Notes under the pieces: model-generated | The model's database searches: none | The model's input: only the letters and a program-made list of their open reading frames with translations | What the model was told of the DNA's origin: nothing | In this document: in pieces, positions 44,221 to 54,163 of the stretch | Layout: every line of letters starts with the position of its first letter | How positions within the stretch are numbered: the stretch's first letter is position 1 | Position numbers and translations under genes: made by a program | Source of the DNA: Sphingopyxis sp. H053 | Lineage (GTDB): Bacteria > Pseudomonadota > Alphaproteobacteria > Sphingomonadales > Sphingomonadaceae | Length of the DNA stretch: 64,000 nt | Direction of reading: 5' to 3' | Assembly (NCBI RefSeq): GCF_001468225.1 | Contig: NZ_LNRU01000005.1 | Location: 248,001-312,000 of the forward strand

Positions 44221-46287
44221 ATGCGAAACCACATCCTGTCCAGCGCGATTGCGCTCGCCGCCGCTCTTTCCACCCCCGCTTTCGCCCGGCCGATGACCGA
44301 GGTCGACCTTGCGACGTTGAAGCGCGTCGCCGCGCCGACCGCATCGCCCGATGGGCGCTGGGTCGTGTTCCAGATGACCGAGACCGAGGGTGCGACGTAC
44401 AAGCGTTCGACCGGGCTGTGGCTCGTCGACCGCAATGCGAAGGACGCAAAGCCTGCCCAAATCGCCGACACCGCGGGCAAGAATGAAACCGCGCCCGCCT
44501 TCGACAAGGATGGCATCCTCTATTTCCTCTCGAACGCTTCGGGCAAAAGCCAGGTATGGCGGATCGATCCCAAGGCGGGCGCCGCGGCGACGCAGGTGAC
44601 CGACACCCAGGCCGACGTGTCGGGCTTCAAGATCTCGCCCGACGCGGCGAAACTGCTCGCGTGGGGCGATATCGCGAAGGAATGCACCGATTTCGGCTGC
44701 GACGCCAAGGACAAGGGCGCGCTCCCTGGCCCCGGCAGCGGCCGTCTGTACAAAGATGGCGCGGGCTTCGTCCGCCATTGGGACGAGTGGGAAACCCCCG
44801 GTACCTATAGCCGCCCGTTCGTTTTCAACCTCGCAGACGGCAAGGCCAGCGCGGCGCGCCCGGTCGACGCGGGCCTGATCGGCGACAGCCCGTCGAAGCC
44901 GTTCGGCGGCGGCGAGGAACTCGCGTGGGGCGCCGACAGCCGCACCGTCTTCTTCACGCTGCGCAAGGCCGACCGAAACGAGCCGATGTCGACCAACCTC
45001 GATATCTACAGCTGGCTGGTCGACAGCCGGATGATGCCGGCCAATTTGACGCAGGACAATCAGGCCACCGACACCCTCCCCACCCCCTCGCCCGACGGCA
45101 AATGGCTCGCCTATGTCGCGATGGCACGGCCGGGCTATGAGGCCGACCGGCAGGTGCTGATGCTGCGCAATCTCGAAAGCGGCGAGACGAAGAAGCTCAC
45201 CGAAGCATGGGACCGCTCGGTCGGCTCGATCGCGTGGGCGCCCGACGGCAAGTCGCTTTACGTCACCGCGCAGGACACGCTCGACCACCCCGTTTTCCGC
45301 GTCGATGCCGCGAGCGGCAAGGTCGAGAAGCTCAAGGCGTCGAACGAGGCCTTCGATGGCAATATCGGCGATGTTGCGCCGCTTCCCGGCGGCGCCCTCC
45401 TCTATTCGCGCAACAGCGCGCTCGCACCGACCGACCTTTTCGTCCGCGACGCCAAGGGCAAGGTGAAGCAGCTCACCGCGGTCAACGCCGCGCGCCTCGC
45501 CGAGTATGACGCGGTCGAACTCGACCGCGTCCAGTTCGCGGGCGCGAACGGCGACAAGGTGTGGGGGATGATCGTCAAGCCCGTCAGCCCGGTTCAGAAG
45601 CTGCCGGTCGCGTTCATCGTCCACGGCGGCCCGCAGTCGAGCTTCGGCAACAGCTGGTCGACACGCTGGAACCCGCGCGTCTTCGCGCAGCAGGGCTATG
45701 GCGTCGTCACGGTCGATTTCCACGGCTCGACGGGTTACGGTCAGGCGTTCACCGACAGCATCAACAAGGATTGGGGCGGCAAGCCGCTCGAGGATCTGAA
45801 GCTCGGCCTCGCCGCGGCGGGCAAGCAGGACCCGCAGCTCGACATAACCAACGCCTGCGCGCTCGGCGCGTCGTACGGCGGCTATATGATGAACTGGATC
45901 GCGGGTCAGTGGACCGACGGCTTCAAATGCCTCGTCCAGCACGACGGCGTCTTTGATCTCCGCGCGATGGCGTTCGAGACCGAGGAGCTGTGGTTCGACG
46001 AATGGGATCATGGCGGTCCGTGGTGGGAACGCACCGATCCTGAAAAGTGGAACCCGGTCAATCATGTGGCCAAGTGGAAAACCCCGATGCTGGTGATCAC
46101 CAGCGAGAAGGATTTCCGCATTCCCTACAGCCAGGGTCTTGCGGCTTTCACCGCGCTTCAGCGCCGGAATATTCCGTCGCAGCTGCTCGTCTTTCCCGAC
46201 GAAAATCACTGGGTGCTGAAGGGCGCGAACAGCGTCCAATGGCACCAGACGGTGTTCAACTGGCTGGGCAGTCATTTGAAGAAATAG
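44221..46287 (+). CDS. S9 family serine peptidase (dipeptidyl-peptidase-like)
   Basis: 688 residues with a Sec signal (SSAIALAAALSTPAFA). An N-terminal beta-propeller is built from WD-like repeats (ASPDGRWVVFQMTETEG, PTPSPDGKWLAYVAM, IAWAPDGKSLYVTA). The C-terminal alpha/beta-hydrolase has a nucleophile in GASYGGYMMNW, Asp in TSEKDFRIPYSQG and His in ENHWVLKG. The HGGPQSSFGNSW oxyanion loop is typical of S9C/DPP-like enzymes. It would release peptides in the periplasm. It stands alone, divergent from the HPP gene and followed by a family B repeat. Confidence 0.92.
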   Translation: MRNHILSSAIALAAALSTPAFARPMTEVDLATLKRVAAPTASPDGRWVVFQMTETEGATYKRSTGLWLVDRNAKDAKPAQIADTAGKNETAPAFDKDGILYFLSNASGKSQVWRIDPKAGAAATQVTDTQADVSGFKISPDAAKLLAWGDIAKECTDFGCDAKDKGALPGPGSGRLYKDGAGFVRHWDEWETPGTYSRPFVFNLADGKASAARPVDAGLIGDSPSKPFGGGEELAWGADSRTVFFTLRKADRNEPMSTNLDIYSWLVDSRMMPANLTQDNQATDTLPTPSPDGKWLAYVAMARPGYEADRQVLMLRNLESGETKKLTEAWDRSVGSIAWAPDGKSLYVTAQDTLDHPVFRVDAASGKVEKLKASNEAFDGNIGDVAPLPGGALLYSRNSALAPTDLFVRDAKGKVKQLTAVNAARLAEYDAVELDRVQFAGANGDKVWGMIVKPVSPVQKLPVAFIVHGGPQSSFGNSWSTRWNPRVFAQQGYGVVTVDFHGSTGYGQAFTDSINKDWGGKPLEDLKLGLAAAGKQDPQLDITNACALGASYGGYMMNWIAGQWTDGFKCLVQHDGVFDLRAMAFETEELWFDEWDHGGPWWERTDPEKWNPVNHVAKWKTPMLVITSEKDFRIPYSQGLAAFTALQRRNIPSQLLVFPDENHWVLKGANSVQWHQTVFNWLGSHLKK

Positions 46288-46305
46288 GTCAGCCTCTCCT
46301 TACCT

Positions 46306-46387
46306 CGTCACCCCGGACTTGATCCGGGGTCCCGCTTTTTCCTTCCAAGACTGAAAAGCGGGATGCCGGATCAAGTCCGGCATGACG
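46306..46387. repeat. REPIN-like repeat, family B, copy 2
   Basis: CGTCACCCCGGACTTGATCC begins the left palindrome at 46306. The inverted right half ends ...GTCCGGCATGACG at 46387. The spacer holds another complementary pair (CCCGCTTTT and AAAAGCGGG), so the whole unit can fold into one long hairpin. It lies between the S9 peptidase gene and valS. Confidence 0.8.
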
Positions 46388-46456
46388 AGAGATAGCGACC
46401 GTTTAAGCGATCACCCCCTTGCCGCCTCGCGCCCCGGCTGGCAAAGGCGCCCGGCT

Positions 46457-49291
46457 ATGCCGATGGAAAAAACGTTCGATCCCGCCGCTATCGAGGCGAA
46501 ATGGGCCCATGAATGGGAAAGCCGCGGGCTGTTTCGCCCCGCGCGTCCCGATGCGACACCCTTCACGATCGTCAACCCGCCGCCGAACGTCACCGGCGCT
46601 CTCCACATCGGCCATGCGCTCGACAATACGTTGCAGGACGTGCTCGTCCGTTACGAACGCTTGCGCGGCAAGGACGCGCTGTGGGTCGTCGGCATGGATC
46701 ATGCCGGCATCGCGACGCAGATGGTCGTCGAGCGCCAGATGGAAGAGCGGCAGGACAAGCGCACCAATTACAGCCGCGAAGATTTCATCGACAAGGTGTG
46801 GCAGTGGAAGGCGGAAAGCGGCGGCCAGATCACCGGCCAGCTCCGCCGCCTCGGCTGCTCGATGGACTGGTCACGCGAGCAGTTCACGATGGACCCGCAT
46901 TTCACCGCCGCGGTGGTCAAGGTGTTCGTCGACCTCCACAAAAAGGGGCTGATCTACCGCGACAAGCGGCTCGTGAACTGGGATCCGAAGCTCAAGACCG
47001 CGATTTCGGACCTTGAGGTCGAGACGCACGAGATTCAGGGCGGTTTCTGGCACTTCAAATACCCGCTCGCCGACGGCGTGACGCTCGACGATGGGCGCGA
47101 TTTTATCGTGGTCGCAACGACGCGCCCCGAAACAATGCTCGCCGATATGGCGGTCGCGGTGCATCCCAACGATGCGCGCTACAAGAGCGTGATCGGCAAG
47201 GACATCCTCCAGCCGATCACCGGCCGCCGCTTCAAGGTCGTCGCCGACGAACATGCCGACCCCGAGCTGGGGTCGGGCGCGGTGAAGATCACCCCGGGGC
47301 ATGATTTCAACGACTTCGACGTTGGCAAGCGCGCGGGTTTCAAGGCCGGCGAAATGCTCAACATGCTCGATGGCGACGCGAACGTCATCCAGACCGCCGA
47401 CGGGCTGATCCCCGCCGAATATCTTGGCCTCCATCGCTTCAAGCGCGATGGCAAGGACGGCGCGCGCGAGCTGGTCGTGACGCGGATGAAGGAAGCGGGC
47501 TTCCTGATCCCGCACGTCGACAAGGACGGCGGCGAACATGACGCTGAGCCGCGCACGATCCAGACGCCGTTCGGCGACCGCGGCGGCGTGGTGATCGAGC
47601 CCTGGCTGACCGACCAATGGTATGTCGACGCCGAAACGCTCGCGCAGCCGCCGATGCAGGCAGTGCGCGACAGCCGCATCAACATCGTCCCCAAGACGTG
47701 GGAAAAGACCTTCTTCAACTGGATGGAGAATATCCAGCCGTGGTGTGTGTCGCGCCAGCTCTGGTGGGGACATCGGATCCCGGCGTGGTATGGGCCGAGC
47801 CTAGACGTGTATGGCAACCCCGGACACGGTGACGTCATTAGCGTCACCCCAGACTTCGAACCTTTCAAACGCGAACCCATTCCAGAAAAGGTATTTGTCG
47901 CGGAGAACGAAGACGAAGCTCTGCGGCTTGCTTCGGAACATTATCCGTCAGATTTCACCATCAAGGTAGCCGACGATCGTGGCGCCCGCGATCTGAACGC
48001 GCCAAAAACCATTTGGCTCACGCGCGACGAGGACGTCCTCGACACCTGGTTCTCCTCCGCCCTCTGGCCCTTTGCGACCCTCGGCTGGCCCGAGGATACC
48101 GAACTTCTTCGCCGCCACTACCCCAACGACGTCCTTGTCTCGGGCTTCGACATCCTCTTCTTCTGGGATGCGCGCATGGCGATGCAGGGCATGGAGTTCA
48201 TGGGCGATGTCCCATGGAAGACGCTCTATCTCCACGGCCTCGTCCGCGCGCCCGATGGCGCGAAGATGTCGAAGTCGAAGGGCAATGTCGTCGACCCGCT
48301 CGGGCTGATCGACCAATATGGCGCCGACGCGCTGCGTTTCTTCATGTCGGCGATGGAAAGCCAGGGCCGCGACATCAAGATGGATGACGCGCGCCTCGCG
48401 GGCTATCGCAACTTCGCGACCAAGCTCTGGAACGCCGCGCGCTTCTGCGAAGCCAATGGCATTTCGGCGTCGACCAGCTTCGAGGGGCCCGCCGCGACGC
48501 TGCCGGTCAACCGCTGGATCATCGGCGAAGTCGCCGCGACCGTCGCCGCGATGGAGACGGCCTTTGCCGCCTATCGCTTCGACGAGGCCGCGAACGCGAT
48601 CTACAGCTTCGCATGGGACCGCTTCTGCGACTGGTATCTCGAACTGATCAAGGGCGCGATCGACGACGAGACGAAAGCTGTCGCCGGCTGGGTACTCGAC
48701 CAGATCCTCGTCATGCTGCACCCCTTCATGCCCTTCATCACCGAAGAGCTGTGGACCGGGCTTGGCGACCGTGCCGATTATCCGCTGATCACCGCGAAAT
48801 GGCCTGCACCAGCAGCGGTGCGCGACGCCGATGCCAGCGCCGACATCGACTGGCTGATCAAGCTCGTCAGCGAGCTGCGCACCGCAAAGGCCGAACTCGG
48901 CCTGCCGCCGGGGGCGCGCCTGACCGCGCATTTCCCGGCGTCGCTCAAGGGCCGCACCGACAAGCTCGCGGCGCAACTCGATCGCCTCGCGCGCCTCGAA
49001 GCCATCAGTTTCGACCCCGCACCCGCGGGCGCATCGGCCCAGCTCGTCGTCGAGGGCGAGACGATCACCGTCCCGCTCGAAGGCGTCATCGACATCGCGG
49101 CCGAACGCGACCGGCTGACCAAAGCGCTCGCCGCCGCGGCGAAGGAACGCGACGGCCTTGCGGGACGCCTGAACAACCCGTCGTTCGTTGAACGCGCCAA
49201 GCCCGAAGCGGTCGAAAAGGCGCGCGCCGACCACGCCGCCAAGGAGGCCGAGGCCGACCGCCTGACCGCCGCATTGGCGCGGCTGGGTTGA
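46457..49291 (+). CDS. valS: Valyl-tRNA synthetase
   Basis: Charges tRNA-Val. 944 residues with class I signatures: [13 protein letters not shown] (HIGH motif) near the N-terminus, the [11 protein letters not shown] segment, [11 protein letters not shown] and KMSKSKGN. The CP1 editing domain lies at about 215-420 and a C-terminal coiled coil at about 880-944. I chose the ATG at 46457; ATG at 46463 is equally possible. Between WYG and [10 protein letters not shown] the protein carries about 70 residues. These include a stretch ([19 protein letters not shown]) whose DNA contains CGTCACCCCAGACTT, almost a family B repeat arm. The window's local GC dips there. The editing and catalytic motifs are intact. 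Confidence 0.96.
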   Translation: MPMEKTFDPAAIEAKWAHEWESRGLFRPARPDATPFTIVNPPPNVTGALHIGHALDNTLQDVLVRYERLRGKDALWVVGMDHAGIATQMVVERQMEERQDKRTNYSREDFIDKVWQWKAESGGQITGQLRRLGCSMDWSREQFTMDPHFTAAVVKVFVDLHKKGLIYRDKRLVNWDPKLKTAISDLEVETHEIQGGFWHFKYPLADGVTLDDGRDFIVVATTRPETMLADMAVAVHPNDARYKSVIGKDILQPITGRRFKVVADEHADPELGSGAVKITPGHDFNDFDVGKRAGFKAGEMLNMLDGDANVIQTADGLIPAEYLGLHRFKRDGKDGARELVVTRMKEAGFLIPHVDKDGGEHDAEPRTIQTPFGDRGGVVIEPWLTDQWYVDAETLAQPPMQAVRDSRINIVPKTWEKTFFNWMENIQPWCVSRQLWWGHRIPAWYGPSLDVYGNPGHGDVISVTPDFEPFKREPIPEKVFVAENEDEALRLASEHYPSDFTIKVADDRGARDLNAPKTIWLTRDEDVLDTWFSSALWPFATLGWPEDTELLRRHYPNDVLVSGFDILFFWDARMAMQGMEFMGDVPWKTLYLHGLVRAPDGAKMSKSKGNVVDPLGLIDQYGADALRFFMSAMESQGRDIKMDDARLAGYRNFATKLWNAARFCEANGISASTSFEGPAATLPVNRWIIGEVAATVAAMETAFAAYRFDEAANAIYSFAWDRFCDWYLELIKGAIDDETKAVAGWVLDQILVMLHPFMPFITEELWTGLGDRADYPLITAKWPAPAAVRDADASADIDWLIKLVSELRTAKAELGLPPGARLTAHFPASLKGRTDKLAAQLDRLARLEAISFDPAPAGASAQLVVEGETITVPLEGVIDIAAERDRLTKALAAAAKERDGLAGRLNNPSFVERAKPEAVEKARADHAAKEAEADRLTAALARLG

Positions 49292-50745
49292 GCGAAGAGG
49301 CGCCCGTCACGCCGACTCCGGTCGCCGCGGCGGCCGACCCCGCCGCAGGGCCGATCCCGCCGCGCCAGACCGCGCGCGACGGGCGCATGGACCTGACCCA
49401 CGGGCCGATCACCAAGACGCTGATCCTCTTCGCGCTGCCGACGCTCGCGTCGAACATCCTCCAGACGCTCTCGGGCTCGGTGAACGCGATCTGGGTTGGG
49501 CAGTTCCTCGGCGAAAGCGCGCTCGCCGCAACCGCCAATGCGAACATCATCATGTTCCTGATGTTCGGCGCCTTCTTCGGTTTCGGCATGGCAGCCACGG
49601 TGCTGATCGGCCAGTCGATGGGGCGCGGCGATATCGACGCCGCGCGCCGCGCGACCGGCGGCGTGATCGGCCTCGCGCTCATCTTCTCGGTCGTCATCGC
49701 GATTGTCGGCTGGTTCGCGTCGGACCAGATATTGCGCTGGCTCGAAACCCCGCCCGAAGCCTTTGCGCTGGCGCATGATTATCTGCGCGTCACCTTCCTC
49801 GCGGTTCCCGCTTCGATGCTGTCGGTGACGCTGATGATGGCCTCGCGCGGCGCGGGCGACGCGGTAACGCCGCTGCGGTTCATGATCCTCGCGGTCGTGC
49901 TCGACATCGTCTTCAACCCCGTGCTGATCCTCGGCCTCGGCCCCTTCCCGCGCCTCGGCATCGCGGGCAGCGCGCTGGCCACGGCCGTCGCGGGGACGAT
50001 CAGTCTCGCGGGGATGATCGGGTGGTTCTATGCGAAGAACCATGTGCTGCGCCTGCGCGGGCATGAGCTGTCCTACCTGCTTCCCAAATGGTCCGAGCTG
50101 CGCTTCATTATCGGCCGCGGCCTGCCGATGGGCGCGCAGATGCTCGTCATCTCGGGCGCCGGGCTCGTCATGGTCGGGCTCGTCAACCGCGAGGGGCTCG
50201 TCACTGCCGCCGCTTATGGCGCAACGCTCCAGCTGTGGAACTATATCCAGATGCCCGCGCTCGCCGTCGGCGCCGCGGTCAGTTCGATGGCGGCGCAGAA
50301 TATCGGCGCCGGGCGCTGGGACCGCGTCGCATCGGTGACCAACAGCGGCATCGCGATCAATCTTGCGATGACCGGCGTCCTGATCGCGCTCCTCCTGGCT
50401 TTCGACCGCGCCGCGCTCGCGCTCTTCCTCGGCAGCGAAAGCCCGGCGATCGAGGTCGCGCGCAATATCCAGCTGATCGCGACCTGGACCTTCCTGCCCT
50501 TCGGCACGACGATCGTGCTGATCAGTACGCTGCGCGCCAACGGCTCGGTCGTGCCGCCGCTCGTCATCCTGTTCCTGTCGATGTTCCCGATCCGCCTTGG
50601 CATCTATTATTTCGGTTATCCGGCGGTGGGCAGCGACATCCTCTGGTGGAGCTTTCCGCTCTCGTCGCTCGCCTCGCTGGCGATGGCGTGGGCGATCTAC
50701 CGGCGCGGCAACTGGCGCCGCGCACTGCCGCAACCGGCGGGCTGA
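49288..50745 (+). CDS. MATE family multidrug/metabolite exporter
   Basis: 485 residues with 12 predicted helices in two halves. A hydrophilic, Pro/Ala-rich head (about 1-33) is followed by [21 protein letters not shown], the usual MATE opening. [20 protein letters not shown] and [15 protein letters not shown] mark the first half, [14 protein letters not shown] the second. It would exchange sodium or protons for cationic compounds at the inner membrane. The TTG start at 49288 overlaps the valS stop (TTGA). The kinase gene follows 95 bp later. Confidence 0.9.
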   Translation: MSEEAPVTPTPVAAAADPAAGPIPPRQTARDGRMDLTHGPITKTLILFALPTLASNILQTLSGSVNAIWVGQFLGESALAATANANIIMFLMFGAFFGFGMAATVLIGQSMGRGDIDAARRATGGVIGLALIFSVVIAIVGWFASDQILRWLETPPEAFALAHDYLRVTFLAVPASMLSVTLMMASRGAGDAVTPLRFMILAVVLDIVFNPVLILGLGPFPRLGIAGSALATAVAGTISLAGMIGWFYAKNHVLRLRGHELSYLLPKWSELRFIIGRGLPMGAQMLVISGAGLVMVGLVNREGLVTAAAYGATLQLWNYIQMPALAVGAAVSSMAAQNIGAGRWDRVASVTNSGIAINLAMTGVLIALLLAFDRAALALFLGSESPAIEVARNIQLIATWTFLPFGTTIVLISTLRANGSVVPPLVILFLSMFPIRLGIYYFGYPAVGSDILWWSFPLSSLASLAMAWAIYRRGNWRRALPQPAG

Positions 50746-50840
50746 CCGGCCTTCTGCTTTCGACCAAGGTGCGCGCAGCTTCGACTGGCGGTCCGGTGCC
50801 CGCTAGCCATCGATCGGCATTTGGCGCTAAAGCCAGCATA

Positions 50841-52013
50841 ATGAATATCTCAAACCGCAAGGATGCGCTGCGCGATCAGCGCGCGAAAATGTTGGCGGCG
50901 GCGCCCGACTGGCGCGCCTCCGACGCCCGCGTGAACCCTCGGGTCGCGATCGGATCGATCATCGCGATGTGGGCGATCTATTTCCTGATCACCTCGGTGC
51001 TCGCGATGCTGACCGGCGTGCCCGAGCAATGGCCGTCCGCCGGCCGCCGCGCGATCGTCGTCGTCGCCGGTATCTTGTGTACCTTTGTCCTTTATCAACT
51101 GCTCCAGCGCGCCCAGCCCCAGAGTTTCGGCGCCCGGCTGGCGGCCGCCTTCGGCGCCGCGGTCCCGCTCGTGATCATCTATGCCACGGTCAATCTGATG
51201 GTTTTCTATTATTGGTTTCCGGTTTCCGACAGCGCCAAGATCGTCGAGGAAATGCAGTCGAAATATTCGGTCGCGTGGGAAACGATGCTGATCCTCGACA
51301 GCTCGATCCGCTGGTATTTCTTCTTTGCCGTCTGGGCCGCGCTCTATGTCGCGTTCGGCTATGCCAACGAGATGCGCGCTCTCGAACGCCGCGCCAACCA
51401 TTTCCGAATGGAGGCACAGACCGCGCAGCTCCGCGCGCTGCATTACCAGGTCAATCCGCACTTCCTGTTCAACACGCTCAATTCGCTGTCGACGCTTGTG
51501 CTCAAGGGATCGAAGAGCGAGGCCGAGACGATGATCATGAATCTCGCGTCCTTCCTGCGATCGAGCCTCGCGGTCGATCCCGAGCAGCTCGTCAGTCTCG
51601 ACGAGGAAATCGCGCTCCAGCGCCTCTATCTCGACATCGAGCAGACCCGCTTCCCCGATCGCCTGCAGGTCGAAGTCGCCATGCCGAAAGAGCTGGAAAA
51701 CGCCTGCGTTCCCGTGCTGATCCTGCAACCGATCATCGAGAATGCGATCAAATATGGCGTTGCGCCGAGTAAGGGAAAGATCGCGGTCCGCCTCACCGCC
51801 AGCGCCGAATACGGCCTGCTGGTGCTGCGCATCGAAAACGACATCGATCCGAAGGCACCCGCCCCCGCCTCGGGAACCGGCCTCGGCCTCGGCAATGTGC
51901 GCGAACGCCTGCTGACCCGTTATGGTCCCACCGCGGGATGCGAATGGGGTCCTTCGGACAACGGCGGCTTTGTCGTATCGCTGTGGCTGCCATTAGCTCG
52001 GGAGGCTTGCTAA
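50841..52013 (+). CDS. LytS-like sensor histidine kinase (His_kinase/HATPase)
   Basis: 390 residues. Four membrane helices occupy about 35-190 (AIGSIIAMWAIYFLITSVL, RAIVVVAGILCTFVLYQLL, VPLVIIYATVNLMVFYYW, WYFFFAVWAALYVAFGYA). The LytS/YehU-type kinase region has HYQVNPHFLFNTLNSLSTL (phospho-His in the NPHFLFN block) and the ATP-binding IIENAIKYGV and GTGLGLGNVRERL. Its partner is the LytTR regulator downstream. The TAA stop consists of the first three bases of a MITE-like element, so the native C-terminus may have been altered. GGGAGG at 52000-52005, inside the coding end, looks like the former ribosome site of the regulator. Confidence 0.92.
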   Translation: MNISNRKDALRDQRAKMLAAAPDWRASDARVNPRVAIGSIIAMWAIYFLITSVLAMLTGVPEQWPSAGRRAIVVVAGILCTFVLYQLLQRAQPQSFGARLAAAFGAAVPLVIIYATVNLMVFYYWFPVSDSAKIVEEMQSKYSVAWETMLILDSSIRWYFFFAVWAALYVAFGYANEMRALERRANHFRMEAQTAQLRALHYQVNPHFLFNTLNSLSTLVLKGSKSEAETMIMNLASFLRSSLAVDPEQLVSLDEEIALQRLYLDIEQTRFPDRLQVEVAMPKELENACVPVLILQPIIENAIKYGVAPSKGKIAVRLTASAEYGLLVLRIENDIDPKAPAPASGTGLGLGNVRERLLTRYGPTAGCEWGPSDNGGFVVSLWLPLAREAC

Positions 52014-52280
52014 GGGTCAGGCCCTACTAATTGCGCGATCGAGGTTTGAAGCGATTTTGTTCAGTGTGAGGAGGCAAGGCGCAGTAATATGTCGATATTT
52101 CAAGACTTGTCGACGAGGCACTGGACAAAATCGGTCAAATCCCGAAGGGACGTCGAAATGGCTTCGATCTCGAGCCCGCGCGGCCTTGCGGGTAGCGATG
52201 CTACCCGCTGCATCCACCCGGACCCGATATCTTCGCCATTTCGACGCCTCGAACGTGCAATTAGTGGGGCCTGACCCTTA
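52011..52280. mobile_element. 270-bp MITE-like element between kinase and regulator genes
   Basis: Terminal inverted repeats of 34 bp (52011-52044 and 52247-52280; 31 of 34 match) start TAAGGGTCAGGCCC. TA at both ends would fit a TA duplication, as made by IS630/Tc1-type transposases. Inside are CGTCGAAATGGC (52151-52162) inverted at 52235-52246 and a GCGGGTAGC-GAT-GCTACCCGC hairpin (52188-52208). It encodes no transposase. Its first TAA serves as the kinase stop, and its last base is the A of the regulator ATG. Confidence 0.8.
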
Positions 52281-53011
52281 TGATCCAGACGCTTCGGACC
52301 CTGATCGTCGACGACGAACCGCTGGCGATCGAACGATTGCAGATATTGACCGGCCAGCAGGACGGCGTCTCGCTCGTCGGCACCGCCAGCGACGGCGCCT
52401 CGGCGCTCCGCATGGTCGATGCCCTCGCGCCCGACCTCGTGCTCTGCGACATCGCGATGCCCGATCTCAACGGGCTGGAGGTCGCCGCGGCGATCGAGGG
52501 GCTCGACAACCCACCCGCGGTCGTCTTCGTTACCGCCTTCGATCGTTATGCGGTGGCGGCGTTCGACGTTGCCGCAGTCGATTATCTGCTCAAGCCCGTG
52601 TCGCCCGACCGCCTCGCCCGCGCGCTGTCGCGCGTGCGCGAATGGCGCGCGACCGAGCGCGCGCCGGCGCAAAAAAGCAGATGGATCAATGAATTCTGGG
52701 TCCAGAACCGCGGCGAGATGCTGCGCATCGATGCCGGACAGGTCGATTTGATCGAGGCCGAGCGCGACTATATGCGCCTGCATGTCGGCGGCCGCAGCTG
52801 GCTGATCCATCAGACGATCAAATCGCTGGAAGCGCGCATGAACCCCGATCAGTTCATGCGCATCCACCGGTCGAAAATGATCCGCCGCGAAGGCATCGTC
52901 GGATTAAAGCACCATGGCGACGGCGCGTGGAGCGTCGACCTGGGCGAAGGCGGCGTCCACCGCATCGGACGCACCTATCTCCACGATGTAAAGGCGATCA
53001 TGCACGCCTGA
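52280..53011 (+). CDS. LytTR-family response regulator
   Basis: 243 residues. The receiver domain at 1-120 has the acidic pair D11/D12, phospho-acceptor D57 (LVLCDIAMPDLNGL), the T in FVTAFDRYA and K in DYLLKPVSP. The LytTR DNA-binding domain lies at about 140-240 (GEMLRIDAGQVDLIEAERDYMRLHVG ... FMRIHRSKMIRREGI, split here). It pairs with the LytS-like kinase 5' of it. No Shine-Dalgarno precedes the ATG at 52280, because the MITE-like element ends there. The gene was probably once translated from GGGAGG at the end of the kinase gene. Confidence 0.93.
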   Translation: MIQTLRTLIVDDEPLAIERLQILTGQQDGVSLVGTASDGASALRMVDALAPDLVLCDIAMPDLNGLEVAAAIEGLDNPPAVVFVTAFDRYAVAAFDVAAVDYLLKPVSPDRLARALSRVREWRATERAPAQKSRWINEFWVQNRGEMLRIDAGQVDLIEAERDYMRLHVGGRSWLIHQTIKSLEARMNPDQFMRIHRSKMIRREGIVGLKHHGDGAWSVDLGEGGVHRIGRTYLHDVKAIMHA

Positions 53012-53015
53012 ACAA

Positions 53016-53050
53016 AAAAGCGGCCATGCCGCAAGGGCATGACCGCCTTT
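53016..53050 (-). terminator. Bidirectional intrinsic terminator
   Basis: GCGG-c-CATGCC (53020-53030) pairs with GGCATG-a-CCGC (ending about 53046) around a short loop. On the minus strand the stem is followed by TTTTTTG, giving a strong terminator for the urcA-type gene. The plus side, after the LytTR gene, has CCTTTC. Confidence 0.75.
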
Positions 53051-53075
53051 CGGGACAAACATACGGCGGGGTTGG

Positions 53076-53426
53076 TCAGGGCGCGGCGGCGACGACAATC
53101 CGGCCGCGATCGGCCAGGCGGGCGCTTTCGCCGTTGAACAGGCCGGCCAGTTTCACATCGGCGTCGGCCATCGCGCTGTCCTCGCAGCGATTGGCAACGG
53201 CACGTTCGCGAAGGCCCTGCCGGTAGTGCAGCCGGGTGCCGCACACTTTCTGAACGGCAAATTTGACGCGGGCGTTCAGCCGCTCGCGGCCGTCGGCGCT
53301 CGACAGGTTCAGGTCATCGTAACGCACGACGACGGTATGCCGCTCGCCATCGTCTTCGGCCGCGGCCGGAACCGAAAAACCGGCCAGCGCAACCGGCGCT
53401 GCCAGCAGGAAAGAAAATTTCGCCAT
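53076..53426 (-). CDS. UrcA family protein
   Basis: 116 residues. A signal peptide (FLLAAPVALAGFSVPAAA) precedes the UrcA motif: VVVRYDDLNLSSADGRERLNARVK, then AVQKVCGTR with one Cys and a later Cys in NRCEDSAMADADVKL. UrcA proteins are small, exported and widespread in sphingomonads and Caulobacterales; function unknown. It ends in a good minus-strand terminator. Its upstream region has a conspicuous palindromic leader. Confidence 0.85.
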   Translation of the reverse strand: MAKFSFLLAAPVALAGFSVPAAAEDDGERHTVVVRYDDLNLSSADGRERLNARVKFAVQKVCGTRLHYRQGLRERAVANRCEDSAMADADVKLAGLFNGESARLADRGRIVVAAAP

Positions 53427-53452
53427 GGGGGAGTCCTCTCTTCAAAAAGGAT

Positions 53453-53517
53453 GCGGGATACCGGTTGGCGGACCGGGGAGACCGTCTTCCGATATCCCGC
53501 AAAGGGGTGATACCCCC
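53453..53517 (-). promoter_or_regulatory. Palindromic leader of the urcA-type gene
   Basis: GCGGGATA (53453-53460) pairs with TATCCCGC (53493-53500). Inside it CCGGT (53461-53465) pairs with ACCGG (53472-53476). GGGGTGATACCCC (53505-53517) follows. Together they would form a branched structure in the 5' leader or a set of operators. I recognise no known family. Confidence 0.4.
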
Positions 53518-53670
53518 TGGACGTCATGAGAATCGCCTTTGGATCGATCGGGGCGGACAGCCGCTCGATTGACAGACGAAGCGCGTCGATCCGTCGACGA
53601 ATGGCCGGCTGCGGGGCAATATCATGGCGCCGGGCTTGCATCCGGCGCATGTTCATGGCCAAATTGACCG

Positions 53671-54159
53671 ATGGCGAGGAAATTATCTTTCGCTGCGAGT
53701 CGCCGCACGGGCGCGCGCCTGTTCCGTTGGTGGGCGCTCGCGCTCGCCGGGGTCACCGGCGGGGCTTTGCTGGGCGAAATGGCCGTCGGGACGCGATTGG
53801 GCCGCGGAACCGGCGAGCCCGTATCCTATTCGAACCTCAGCGCCAATCCGGACGCGCTGGCGCCGCAGGGCAGCGGGGCCGCGCCGTGCCTCGACTGCGC
53901 GGACAGCTACGGCGTCGCGATGCGGCTGCGGGCGCATCGCGACGACAGGATGCGTGATGACGCTTTTCGCGAACTGGGGGCGATCGACGTCGACCCGCCG
54001 ATCCTGGCCGATGCCGACGACGACTATCGATATGGCGGCCGTTTTCCCGACCCGGAGCCACCCGCAGCGGCGATGGACGAAGGCCGACTCGCCGCCGCGC
54101 CAACCGGCGATCCCTCACCGCCCGACACGACAGCGGAACCGGTGCCCGCCGAATATTGA
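53671..54159 (+). CDS. Unknown membrane-anchored protein
   Basis: 162 residues. A basic head (MARKLSFAASRRTGARLFR) and one hydrophobic segment (about 20-38, WWALALAGVTGGALLGEMA) suggest an N-in anchor. The remainder is polar, with a CLDC pair (about 73-76) and an acidic, proline-rich tail (FPDPEPPAAAMDEG). No family is recognised. Codon use looks like the neighbours. The ATG at 53671 is the first good start, but the ribosome site is weak. It is convergent with the next gene, with 4 bp between the ends. Confidence 0.55.
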   Translation: MARKLSFAASRRTGARLFRWWALALAGVTGGALLGEMAVGTRLGRGTGEPVSYSNLSANPDALAPQGSGAAPCLDCADSYGVAMRLRAHRDDRMRDDAFRELGAIDVDPPILADADDDYRYGGRFPDPEPPAAAMDEGRLAAAPTGDPSPPDTTAEPVPAEY

Positions 54160-54163
54160 CGCC

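Noticed and set aside
44059..46275. Long minus-strand frame running through the S9 peptidase gene into the HPP gene
   Set aside because: Only the 43297-44058 part is real. The rest is antisense to a clear S9 peptidase, and a strong ribosome site fixes the HPP start at 44058.
46382..46456. N-terminal extension of ValS
   Set aside because: It would begin inside a REPIN-like repeat and has no conservation; the family begins near [14 protein letters not shown].
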